A stretch of 64,000 bases of DNA, taken from contig NC_029532.1 of assembly GCF_001577835.2 (NCBI RefSeq), forward strand, positions 6,714,606 through 6,778,605. Direction: 5' to 3'. Positions 49,601 to 60,125 of this stretch are shown piece by piece. Position 1 is the first letter of the stretch, and the number at the start of each line of letters is the position of its first letter. This DNA is from Coturnix japonica (Eukaryota; Chordata; Aves; Galliformes; Phasianidae). Made by a program: the position numbers and the translations under genes. The notes under the pieces are model-generated. The model had not been told where the DNA came from. It saw only the letters and a list, made by a program, of their open reading frames with translations, and made no database searches.

Positions 49601-52251
49601 CTTTGTTCCTTATCTTGCAAGGAAGGGAGAGGAAGTAAATCATCCTGTGTTGCTGAGATCTGTGTACTTTGGTTACATTTTTACTGGTGGAGTAATTTTT
49701 CCAGGAATTTGGATGAAGGAGCAGTGGTTGTGAAGGATGACACAGGGCTCCTGCATTTATTTTCCCACCCACCTTTTTCTTGGAGCTATCGTGTGTGCTC
49801 TTCCTTCGTGTTGCTCAAAGGAAGGATCAGGCTGCGGGGAAATTTTCTGCTGTTTCTAAGAAAAAGGAGATCAGGGTTTGTGGAAACAGGTTTGTACCAT
49901 CTCTAAGAAATAACTTAAAGCCCTCAGAGGAAACTCGTGGCCCAGCCAGAGATGTGGCCTCTGCCCCGTACCTGCTGTTGGGTGGTTGCATCCCACACAG
50001 AATTCACTCAACACCTGGGCAGTCCTTGAACTGCTTCTGCCTTAGGCCTGTGTGCATCATTTCCTTGGCTTTTCTGCTTATTAATATTTCACCCATCTCC
50101 CTTCACAGACTATTGTTTAGTGTGGCAGGGACAAAGAAATACACATCAGGTACCCAACCCAAAGATACCATCTATTATGCAGACATTCTGCACTGCCCAC
50201 GTTCAGCATCTCACAGTGTTTCCTGTTACCATGGTGGCTGCCTGTTTTCACCCAGCTTGCCAGAACAAAGTGCAGGATATCGGTCAGGATTGCAATTTGC
50301 AGGGGCAAAGCAGAAGCAATTAGAAGGTATTGAAAAGGCTTGAGAGTCTTGGAAGTTGCAGATGGGAAAACAAAGTGATTTGTGCCATGTGTCCTACACG
50401 ATGAGCACAGCAGGGAGATCTTCATTCATGCTGCTGCTGTTTGTTGGGCTGCAAATTAACTCAAGATGCTTTACAAGCTTTAAGTGACTTGAGCTGCACG
50501 TGGCTGGGGCACACAGCCTCCTGGCACAGCTGGCCTTCAGCTCCTCTGACTTGACCATGGACACAGCTCTGTGCCAGGCACCGCTCCCTGCTGCTAAAGA
50601 TTGGGGCAGCTCTAGGGACAGTTCCAGCCCCAGGCCAGGAGGATCTGAGCCAGAACAGCCCCAGCTGGAGATCACTTTGCTTTCCCAGGGTAATAATATG
50701 AGCCCAAGTCCATGTCTCCCATCTGCTGCATGAGGCAGCATCGGAGATGTTCCTGCAAGTCACAGCTAGCTGAGCAGCCCTGACCCTCTCCTCTCTCACC
50801 CAGGGGCATCATGGACAAGAAGCTGGCTGCCTATGTGAACATCCTGCCCAAGAGCTCGGCCTTGTAAGTTGGGCTGCTGTACTCCAACAGAGGAGGGGAC
50901 TGGGACTGAGCTGCACAGCCCACCTGCTCCTCTGTTTCTCCTCCCCACCCCATGCAGCAGACACCGCAAGCCTCCAGGTGCCTCCTCACATGGGGACTCT
51001 GCATGCAGATGAAATCACTGTGGCCTTCTGGCAGCGTTTTTGCTTTGAAAGGTCATATCTGACTCACAAGAAACAGAGCTCCACTCCTGCAGGGAAAGAG
51101 AGGGAAAAAGTGTGGTGCCATGCTCAGTATCCCACTGCACTGTGCTTCCTGTACAAGACGTCTCTCTGCCTTATTCAGAGGGGGCTAGGGTTAGGGTTAG
51201 GGTTCACCTCACCTTGCCCTGCTACCCTTAGCTCCCTCAGACCTTGCACAGCAAGAGTGGCCCTGGTCTTAGAGCTCCAAATGTTGGATCATGAGCATTT
51301 AGGACCAGTGATGCTTCTCCAGCACCACTTCATAGAGGAACAGCCACATGCAGGGAGCGCCAGGGAGATCAGCAAGGCTGTACCCATAGCTGGGTGTGCT
51401 GATGGTTCTTTCCTTTTAAATACAGGTATTTTTGGAAAGGGCAACTGGAAGAATCCACTGAAATCCTGCTGGTAAGTGACAGTTCCCCAAGTCACAGCAA
51501 TTCCCATCCCAGAGCCCAAGCCAAATGGGGCTGCAGGGTGGCATTGAAACCGAGTACCCCCAGGCTCATGGCAGTGGTGCATGGGGGGTGCAGTGGAGCT
51601 GTGCCTTCAGGATTGTTCCTTCTCTTTACTCTTTTTTCTTTACTCTCTGCAGATAGTAAAAACAAGGACGTCCAAAATAAGTGAATTGTCCAACTATGTC
51701 AGGTGAGCACGGGGCTTTCTATCTGCAGTATGCAGCCATCTCATCCTCAGGCTTTGGGTCTCCTCGAGACCAGTCCCACCCAGGAGAGCTCTAAGGCACT
51801 GCTGGGTACACTCTGAGAGCCAGAAAAGCTCCAGCACAGCACCAGCTGGGAGCAGGCTGCTGGGAACATCGGGCTCCCTGCATGGGACAAGGAGGGCTTC
51901 AAGGGTCTGCAGGTCCCCCCCATCTGCAGATTTCCTGTCCACCCCACGCGCTGAGTGCTGAGCACAGCTGGTGGCTGTGGTAAACCTCAAACTCAAAGCA
52001 GAATTCCCACGTGGCACAAAGTGCTTTGAAGTCAGGGGGGATGGCCCGGGGCAGGGCCCACGCACCACGCTGCTTCCTGCACCGCCAGCCTGTTCCTGCT
52101 GTGGGATGTGGCCGTGGCACTGCGCCGCTGCGTCTGTTTCCACTTTAGATCCATCCATCCCTTTGAAATCCCTGAAGTCATCAGCCTGCCTATCGACCAA
52201 GGAAACCCCCTCTACCTCAAGTGGATCGGAGAAAACGTCCCACGGGATTGA
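46489..52251 (+). CDS. CUTA: CUTA-like protein (CutA1 divalent-cation-tolerance family), complete
   Basis: CutA1-fold proteins form stable homotrimers. Bacterial CutA is tied to copper tolerance, and mammalian CUTA is linked to acetylcholinesterase anchoring and secretion. Six coding exons with GT-AG borders and matching phases: 46489-46566, 48452-48600, 50804-50863, 51426-51471, 51653-51702, 52149-52251, giving 161 residues. Residues 23-43 (TVLLAVTLSLLMYPMLRSLAL) form a hydrophobic signal/anchor spanning the exon 1-2 junction. The CutA domain follows from about residue 53, with NCLNEQIAKDIARGI, KKLAAYVNILP, YFWKGQLEES, and SIHPFEIPEVISLPIDQGNP with YLKWI, close to human CUTA (VHPYEVAEVIALPVEQGN). 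By position between PSMD5 and PHF19 this is the orthologue of human CUTAL/CUTALP, not of CUTA on 6p21. The start is the first Met in the GC-rich exon; a Met within exon 2 could give a shorter form. Confidence 0.9.
51186..51204 (+). repeat. Short interstitial telomeric repeat (TTAGGG)3
   Basis: TAGGGTTAGGGTTAGGGTT lies in the third intron of the CUTA-like gene. It is three perfect vertebrate telomere units in otherwise unique sequence. Confidence 0.9.
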
Positions 52252-52765
52252 ATGAACAGCCCAGAAACCTCCCTGCTCTTGAGGAGACGCGATGAGACAA
52301 GTTCTGCTGGTGTCTGTGCACAGAGTGACACAGGGGAGCAGCTCACATCCCCAGGGGTGTGCTACAGCACAGGGCATAGAGATGGGGAATGTCATTTGCA
52401 CTTGAGATGTCCCCTCCCTGGCTTGGCCCTGGAGGCAGCACTGCAATGGGGAAGGTCACCATGGGGCTGCTGCTGCCTGGAGGTGCTGGCAGCACTGCCC
52501 TGCAGCACCTGGGGATGGTGCAGCGGGTGCCACTCACACACATGGCACTGGCTGAACCTTAGCAAGCGCCCTGCCTGTCAGCTGGGCTGAGCTGGGCAAA
52601 GCAACCCCATTCAGGGACCCAGGAGCCAGCAGGGCAAAGCCTCGCTGCTTTCTCCCCAGACCAAGCTGAGCCTTAGAAAATGATGCTCGTGTTGTGTAAT
52701 TGGATGCAAGTTATGAAATAAATCTATTGTGTGGCTGGGAAGGGAATAAACCAGAGCATTTCCTA
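52252..52765 (+). other. CUTA: CUTA-like gene 3' UTR with poly(A) signals
   Basis: After the TGA at 52249-52251 there are two canonical AATAAA hexamers, at 52717-52722 (followed by a GT-rich stretch) and 52745-52750. The transcript probably ends near 52740-52770. Confidence 0.65.
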
Positions 52766-53134
52766 CCTGCAGCCTCATGAGTCATTGCAGTGCACGGTGC
52801 AGTGAGCAGGGCAGGAGGGTCCTGTCAGGGCTCTGTCGGTGTCCATCACAGGTGGTGGGGATGTGGTGCAGGCACTGAGCTGTGCCCAAAGGCTGGTGTG
52901 TCCCCAGCAGCAGTTAGAGGTAGTGCAAGGAGGGCTCCCAGGTGCAGGAAACAAGATAGCAGGGAAAATGGTCACTGGGCTGTACCCACGCACAGCTGTT
53001 TGCATCGTCCTGCCATCCCCGTGCTTAGCAGCATTTCTCTATAGCACCACCCAGGCATGGGGTGCTGCCCAGGGCCACGCACTGACCCCTCAGTGCCACA
53101 AAGAGGCAGTGATGTTAAAAAAAGAAGAAAAAAA

Positions 53135-54654
53135 GACTTTATAATTGTACATCAGACATATTAATTACAACTTGGATATAACAAGAGTCGGTTATTACAA
53201 GCAGCAGCCTGAAACCATAAATCTTTAGAAGGTGCATAGAGTCATTATAGTATCTATTATAACTAATGCAAAATATATTCTGAAACAAAAATACTTTTAA
53301 AGGCTCCATATTCAGTTCTCTGCAATAGGCCAGGAGGAGAGGAGAGGGAGAGGAGGAGGGAGCTGCCAAGCTGGGGTCACCCATGTTCTCCCAGCACATC
53401 CCATGGGGTTGGTCTGGGTGCAGCTCCTGGCAGTCCCCAGCCCCCCAGGCAGTAACTGGGATAGTCACCTGGGCTCCATAGGCACTCGTGATATGGAAAT
53501 ACATGGTGCTCCCCACCAGGCATGGTGGGGTCTTGGCAGCAACCTCTGCCAAAACACTGGGGCCTCTTGGAGGCAGCTCCATTCAGATGAATAGATGCAA
53601 ACTGCGCCGTGGCTGCAGCTGAACAGAGCTCAGCACACAGCTCTGCACTGAGCACTGCACCAGTGGCACAGCATGAAGGCGTTGCAGGTCTTTGTATTGC
53701 TGTGCCCAGCACTCAGGGTGTTGCAGCTCAAACACATCAGCGGATCTTAGAAAGAACCTAATGATTACATCTGAGAGTAGAACTTAAAAGGTTGCTCCTG
53801 AACAAAGTGACTGTATTGCTTTAGACAACAAGGGGTTCTCATTCTCCTTCTATATAGAAAACACACGGTGAAGCAGCAGCATGCCCACAACAGGGACAAC
53901 CCCATGGGCTGGGGGAGCACCCTGCTGCCTTTTTGGTTTCTTGGCTGGTTTGGCACTGCAGAATGGGCATCTCAAGGAATGAAGAGCAGTCCGGGTGGTG
54001 CCCGCTCTGGTTTAAGGCACGTGTGTGTGTTTAGCTGAGCCATGCCAAGAGGTGATTGTTTGGGATGGGGAATGCAGCACATCCAGGCCATGGGATGGGG
54101 TCTGAGCCATTTGTAGGGTGTCCTCCCCTCAGAGCAATTCATTCCTCAGATGAATGGGTATGGCATGAGAAGGGAAAGCCCATGGAAGGGCTGCGGCATC
54201 ACCTGCCATTTCCTATGGTGTAGGGATGAGCCATTGAGCTCCATGGTGTGACAGCAGTGGTGCTTTAGCACTGGGTCCCTGTGAGACCACTGCTCCAACC
54301 CGGACATGGTGACTGCAGGCTGAGCCCACACGGAGCCCACGCAGCCCCCGTGCTGCAGAAGGGGCCTGAGCTGCCCCACTCCTCTGGTGCCTCCGGTGTG
54401 ACTGAAGGCTGAAGCAGGACAGCGCTGCTCTTTACATATACGGGGCTGATAAAATAACAGTTGTCAAAGGAATACAATAAAAAGGCAGAGGGGATCTACC
54501 CCTCACAGCTCCAGGCAGCCAGGGTGCCAAACACGGGGCATCCTCCTCCTCCTCCTCTTCCTTCTCTTCCTCCTGTGCTGCACCAAGGCCTGGCTGCACC
54601 CAAGGGCTCAGCTGTCAGCTCCAGGAGAGGTGTTTGGACTGGAAGGATGGGTGC
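53135..54654 (-). other. PHF19: PHF19 probable 3' UTR
   Basis: The minus strand after the PHF19 stop is non-coding. No canonical AATAAA was seen on it, but TATAAA (minus strand, about 53141-53146) followed by a T-rich stretch could be a variant poly(A) site. That would place the 3' ends of PHF19 and the CUTA-like gene about 0.4 kb apart. A TCC-rich microsatellite lies at 54541-54572. The extent is uncertain. Confidence 0.35.
54541..54572. repeat. TCC trinucleotide-rich tract
   Basis: About six TCC units and then imperfect TTCC/TCTTCC, in the probable PHF19 3' UTR. It reads GGA-rich on the transcribed strand. Confidence 0.75.
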
Positions 54655-57600
54655 TCAGTAGGGGGTGGTCCCTTCCCACTCCACCAGGTACTGCACTTTG
54701 CCCTCCAGCGTCACACGCCGTGCCAGCACCTGGTACTTCTCCCCGCACACCAGCCGCCCCGCAGCCCCAAAGTAGCTGCTGATGGACGACTTGAGGTGTG
54801 AGAGCGACGAGTCGTCCTCGCTGATGCTCTCAAAGGTGTGGCTGTCGATGCCATCATCCGGACGCTCAGGCCCATACGTCACCTCGCTGCCCTGGGGGCT
54901 GCCCACTGCTGGCTGCCTGCTTGCAGCCCCACTGCCACGCTTGGGCCGTGCCAAGGGGGGGGTCAGGACTGTCTGCTTGCGCTTACGGCTGCCCACCGTC
55001 CTCCGGCTGCAGGACAGGGAGAGAGGCAATGGGGTGCTGTGAGGGAAGATAGAAGCTCCTCAGGAAGGGGGTGAAGGGGCTGCAGCCCTCACCTGGACTC
55101 GCAGGACAGGCTGGTGGTGGCTGAGCCCGAGGTGCTGACAGCATCCGTGGAGTCCACGTCAGAGAGGAAGGTCTGCCCCGAGCTGGCGCTGGGATGGAGG
55201 CAGCGTCGGCCCCGCGGCCCCGCACCTCAGAGCTCCCCCAGCACCACAGCTGGGCAGCACTCACCTCTTCAGGCTCTGAATCTCATCCAGTGTGAAGTCA
55301 AAGATGCTGGCCAGGTGGTGGTTGGTGCTCCAGGCGGAGGTAAAGTCGCTCTGCACCACAAAAGCCATCACCTCAACACCACAAAGTGGCTCAGAACCCC
55401 CTGCCCGGCCATCACAGCTCTCCCTCCCCCATGGCCATCCCAAAGCCCGCAGGGACTCACGCTGGGGATGGCGTCCTCCAGCAGGAACTTGGCCCTTTTC
55501 CGCCGCACCGCACGCCGCTTCTGCTGCTGGAGCTGCCCTGGGAGCAGGCTGTAAGCAGAGATAAAAGGCAAGACATAGGGCTGGGGCTGCATAACAGTGC
55601 TGGGCAGCTCCCACCTGTCTTTATGTCTGCTCTTCCCTCTCCTCTTCTGCTCACAGGAGCCGCTCTCACCCGGTGCCTTCTCTGGCAGCACTTTGCTGGG
55701 GGGGTTTGGTGGGACGCGGATCCGCAGGCGGAAGATGCATTTCTTCTTCTTGATCTCCTTTCCACAGAGAAACCTGGGGATGCAGGAGCCTTCAGCCTGG
55801 GGGGGAGGAATGGACCCCAGGAGGGCAGGAGCACTCCATGCACTGTTCCATTCTCAGCCCAGCACTCACCTGCTCTTGTAGCTGTTGAGGGCATTGAGTA
55901 GGTGGGGGCCGCGCTCAGACACAGGGGTACCTGTCAGCTGTGGGGAGACACGAGCCTGAGCTCCTCAGGGCAGGATGGCCACCCCAGCCCCTTCTGGCCC
56001 CCTGCCCCCTGCGTCCCTGTGCCCCTGAGGCTCTGACCCTTCACACTCAACACCCACAGGCGTTACCTTCCCGAGCTGCAGAGGGTCCCAGTGGTGGTTG
56101 ACGAAGGCCAAGATCTCCTCGAAGTCAAAGTACTTCTTCTTGCTCTGCACACCCAGGTTGTACAGGGCGAGATGGACCACGTCTACCCTGCAGGAGTGAC
56201 CAAGGCCAGCAGGTCAGAGAGCAGTGAGCAGTGAGCAGCTCACTGCCAGCAATGCTGGCCCAGGGCACAATGACAGCAGCTCCGTGTCTTGGGACCCCAC
56301 ATCAGCCCCAAGGTGAGGAGTCCAAGGATGCACCAGTCCCAGGACAGACACTCAGTGTTGCAGCTTTCTTCCAAGCTCCAGCCATGCGCTCTCAGTGCAC
56401 TCCAGTACAGGAGCAGGATGGCTCTTACTCACACATGGGCTGTTTACAAAACATTCTCTCCTGTGGGACTTCACACTTACATCTCCATAAGTGAAAGCCA
56501 AGCAGCACATCCTTCAGGATCTCCCTTCTGCACCCAGTGCTTCTCTATGCAACGCCCCCAGTGCAGCTAGCAGTGTTAAGATATTTTACATAGTGCTTTC
56601 AGATCATCAAGGTACACTATGGAGTATCATAGAAACTTATATTTAATCTTAAAACTCGATGGCTCGTTCCCAAATTGCTTTTTGCAGTTATCTCCTGGTG
56701 AAAGCATGCTTTGGCTCCCTGACAGCACAGCACAGCACACTGGTGCCCCACAAACCCAATGGGGACCCGGCACAGCACAACGGGGCCACGTCAGTTTCTC
56801 ACCATCGCAGGGGCAGGCGCTTGATGTACTCAGGTCCCTGGTTGCACACGGAGCAGAAAAACACATAGAACCTGGAAAAGAGTGGGGATGGAGAGCATGA
56901 GGGGGGTGGGATCACCCCGCAAGGATGCAGCATCTGCCCTTGTGTGGAGATGCAGCCAGGACCTGTCGATATGGGGACGTACCGATCCCCGAACATCATG
57001 GGGTCACTGAGGCACTGAGTGCAGGCTTCATGGAACCACTGCCGGCAGCGGAAGCACTGCAGCATCTTCAGATACCACCTGGGGAGGGAGAGGAGCCAGT
57101 GCCAGGGAGGGCAGTGTGAGCCGCCCCAGCCAGGAATGAGCCCTCCTTGGCAAGGAGCTGCATGCAGACAGTGCAGGACAGAGCAGGCAGCAGAGCCACC
57201 AGCCCCAGAGAATGACCCTGCAAGCAGAGACTCTCTCTTGGAAGAAAATCACCCATAAAACAGGACAGAACAGCCCCTCAGCAAGGCACTGCTTACTCGC
57301 CAGGACCCCCGCAGTAGCAGTAGCACTGCTGTTGGTTGGTGCGGTGCGGAGAGTCCCACTCCAGCAGGTCGGGGTTGTAGGACAGCACCATCTTGACGGC
57401 TTGAAGTGTCCTGGCAATAGCTCCCTTCTTCAGGGCACCCCCCTTCTGTGGGAGCCAGCCGGACAGGGTCAGCACTGAGACCACAGCCCATATCGCAGCA
57501 CCCCACAGCCCCACTCACCCGCACAGCCAGGGCAAAGATGCAGCGGCGGCAGAACCAAGGTGTCCCCAGCGGGCCCTCACTGCTACTTGCCACTGGGACA

Positions 57601-58507
57601 TGGCACTGCTGATGGTAACCTATGGGACAGCTCAGGGTCAGCATCACCGAGCTGGCTGGACACAAGCAGGACGCAGCAGGACACGGAGCCCTGTGTCTGC
57701 ACTCACCCAGGCCGCACTTCCCACAGATGAGGATTTCATTCCTGGGCCCTGATGTCTTTCCCAGGCAAATGCTGCACTTGGGTTCCTCCCCAGGGACGCC
57801 GGCTTGAGGATGGAGAAAGCAGTGATGGCCCCACAGTGCTGCCCGTGGCACATGGGCTCCCAGGGAGCAGCAAGCAGGGCACGACGGGCTGGCACTCACC
57901 ATGCTGGATGTCCTTCCAGAGGACCCAGTACTTGGAGTTGTCCTCAAACGTCACCAGGCAGCTCTGCTTGGAGCCGCTCACCTGCAGGGACACAGCACAA
58001 AGAACCAATGAATGACTGCTCCTACTGCCTGCACTCTCCTCTTTCCCTGGTGCCATTTTCCCCATCTCTCAGAGCTGCTGGAAGGTGGGTTTCAGGGTGG
58101 ATACCCAGCTAAGACATCAATCCCCATCACTCCAAAGACCACAGTCACTTCAAGGCACAGACCAGCATGCTGTGAGCTGACCCAGGGAACAGCACCTGCA
58201 CCAGGTGCACTTTGGATGCCCTCTTACCCTTCTGAATTCCCTCTTTACCCTTCTTTGTGCCAACTTTACCCTTCTAGATGCCCACCTTAGCCATCTGGAT
58301 TCCTTCTTACCCTTTTGGATGCCCATTTACCCTTCCGGATGCCCCCTTTACCCTTTTGATCTTCCCCAGGTAGTACAGCCCATCGGTCCAGCGGCACAGC
58401 ACGTACTGCCCCTCGCTCAGCTCCCTGCAGCTGCCGCCCCTGCGCCCGGCGGCTCCGTGCACGTCCCGGGTGATGGAGCTCAGCGTCCCGTTCTCCATCA
58501 GCAGAAC
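54655..58507 (-). CDS. PHF19: PHF19 (Polycomb-like 3, PCL3), complete coding region
   Basis: PHF19 is a nuclear accessory subunit of PRC2.1. Its Tudor domain reads H3K36me3 and its extended-homology winged helix binds unmethylated CpG DNA. Fourteen coding exons on the minus strand: 58352-58507 (ATG at 58498), 57900-57981, 57707-57802, 57519-57619, 57297-57445, 56983-57078, 56813-56881, 56067-56187, 55870-55937, 55615-55773, 55461-55548, 55265-55350, 55093-55188, 54655-55006. Phases all fit and sum to 569 residues (human 580). Tudor: [19 protein letters not shown] to YWVLWKDIQ (about 32-76). PHD1: about 84-136. PHD2: [12 protein letters not shown] to CSVCNQG (about 182-234). Extended homology: about 240-360. 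The C-terminal Polycomb-like domain ends [13 protein letters not shown]. The N-terminus before the Tudor domain is about 30 residues, shorter than I recall in human. A donor-bearing minisatellite follows the first coding exon. Confidence 0.96.
58226..58362. repeat. PHF19: 20-21 bp minisatellite carrying repeated 5' splice-site sequence
   Basis: Seven tandem units of about 21 bases (plus-strand core TTTACCCTTCTGGATGCCC) start at the end of the first PHF19 coding exon and run into the intron. On the minus strand each unit has GGGTAA(A/G), the same as the gene's real donor AGG|GTAAAG. The GT positions (plus strand) are 58350-58351, 58329-58330, 58309-58310, 58268-58269, 58247-58248 and 58226-58227, with one degenerate unit at 58289-58290. 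The spacing is 20-21 bases throughout. Confidence 0.9.
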
Positions 58508-58509
58508 CT

Positions 58510-59540
58510 GCGGGGACGGAGCCGGTCGCCCATCAGCAGCAGCGCGATGCGCCCTCGGGCCGAGCGAGGCGCCCGCTCCGTAGGTACGGGGTTGGCCCGG
58601 ACGCTCTCGGCATCGGCAGCTTTAAATCGATCGCCAAGTCGAGTTGTCCGTTTCCTTCCGCGTTTTTGCCATCGGGAGCGCTGGGGGAGCGGGGAGCGGC
58701 GCGGGCAGAAGCGGGTGAAACCGAGCGGCCGCGTTTCGCCGCTGCTGCGTGCTCCGAGCGCGGGACGGAGCCCCGGCTGCTGACAGCACCGCCCCGACGG
58801 CACTTTCCCCCCTCGGGGCTCCGTGCGGGGTCGAAGCGATCCGAGCGCCGCTCGTACCGCCGCGCTGCCCGGGATGAGCCCCGCGGGGCCGCCGCCCAAC
58901 TCCGGGACAGCGCCGTACCGGACGGAACCGACCGCACCGGGCAGAACCGCGCGGCACCGCACGGAGCTCAGCGCCGCCGCGCCGGGAGGTGACGAGCAGC
59001 GCAGCGGGGAGCGCTCCGGGAACCCGCAGCCCGCAGAGCCGCCCCGGGACCTCACCGACACCGACACCGGGAGCGGCGGCACCTGCCGGGCGGGAGCGGC
59101 CCCGCAGCCCTGAGACCCTCCGCCATTGGTTCATTCAAAGGCGCTGCGGCGCCGCTCCGTCCCGTCCTCGTTCCGTCCCGCCCGGCCCCGCCGCCCCCCG
59201 GCCGCTCGAGCCGCGCTCACCGCTCGGTGCCGCTCCTCCGCCGCTCTGCCGACAACGGGGCCGGCTCAGCGCCCGCCCGCTCGGGGGCCGCCGGGGCAGC
59301 AGCGGGGCGCGGCGGAGCGCGGCGGGGGCAGGGCGCGGGGCGCCATCTTCCCGCTCTTCCCGCGGGCATTGACGTCCCGCTTATGCAATTAGAGCGGGGC
59401 CGCCTCCCGGAGCTCCGAGCGGAGCGGCACGGAACGGCTCGGAACGGCTCGGAACGGCACGGAGCATCCCGGGATGCCCCAGACGCCGCCCGGCCCCGCG
59501 CCAAGGAACGGCCCGTGCTGCCGCTCTCCGGGATTCCGGG
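58510..59540 (-). promoter_or_regulatory. PHF19: CpG-island promoter and non-coding first exon of PHF19
   Basis: A strong CpG island lies upstream of the first coding exon. The coding exon has its own acceptor (CCGTCCCCGCAG) nine bases before the ATG, so at least one 5' UTR exon lies upstream. Two good minus-strand donors fit: GTCG|GTGAGG (exon end about 59056) and GAGCG|GTGAGC (about 59221), so alternative first exons are possible. ATTGACGTCCCGC (59368-59380) holds a CRE half-site, next to TTATGCAATTAG. GGAACGGCTC units repeat at 59430-59463. Confidence 0.55.
59423..59465. repeat. 10-bp GGAACGGCTC tandem repeat in the PHF19 CpG island
   Basis: About four units of GGAACGGCTC (one variant GGAGCGGCAC) in a row. 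It lies in the GC-rich region upstream of PHF19. Confidence 0.75.
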
Positions 59541-60046
59541 AACGTGGGATCGTTTTTCTCCGAATCCAAAGAGAAAAAAAAAAACAAATCCAACAACCAA
59601 CCACCCAAATCCGTCGGTGCACGAAGCGCTGCGGGCGGCGCCGAGCAGGAGGAAACGGGGTTGGTTATTTGCGAAGAGCGCTGCCAAAATAAAGAGCCGT
59701 TTCCAGGCCTGCTCGGGGTCGGAGCTCAGCGCTCCCTGCTCGTCCCGTCGCCCCGCTCAGCGCTTCCCCGCAACCGACGATCGTCGCGCACCTGCGGGGC
59801 AGCGGAGCGAGTGGAGCCGCTCCAGGAGCATCGGTGTTGAAGTCACCTCTCGGAGGCAGCAGCGGGGCTCTGAGCTCTTCGGACGAGTTTCGTCGTCGTT
59901 CCCTTTTGCAAAGCGGAGCCTCCCAGAACCGCTGGCATCGCGCTGCGCTGCGGGCGGCTTTGCACGGGCTCGAGAAACACGTGGGGCCGCCGACTGCCTC
60001 TGCGGGGAGTGAGAGCGGGGAGCGGGGAGGGCAAAGTGCGGGTTTC

Positions 60047-60125
60047 AGGGTGATTCATTGCATTTTGGGGTGATTCATTGCATTTTGGGGTGATTCATTG
60101 CATTTTGGGGTGATTCATTGCATTT
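60047..60125. repeat. 20-bp tandem repeat, about four copies
   Basis: Near-perfect copies of TGATTCATTGCATTTTGGGG follow one another with a period of exactly 20; the last copy is partial and slightly changed. It lies about 1 kb upstream of the PHF19 first-exon region. The absence of spacers excludes a CRISPR array. Confidence 0.95.

Noticed and set aside
59227-60012. A 261-codon plus-strand open frame
   Set aside because: It lies in the PHF19 CpG island; frames are open because stop codons are rare in GC-rich DNA. No family resemblance.
60047-60125. CRISPR-like direct repeats
   Set aside because: Repeats are contiguous without spacers, and this is a vertebrate genome.
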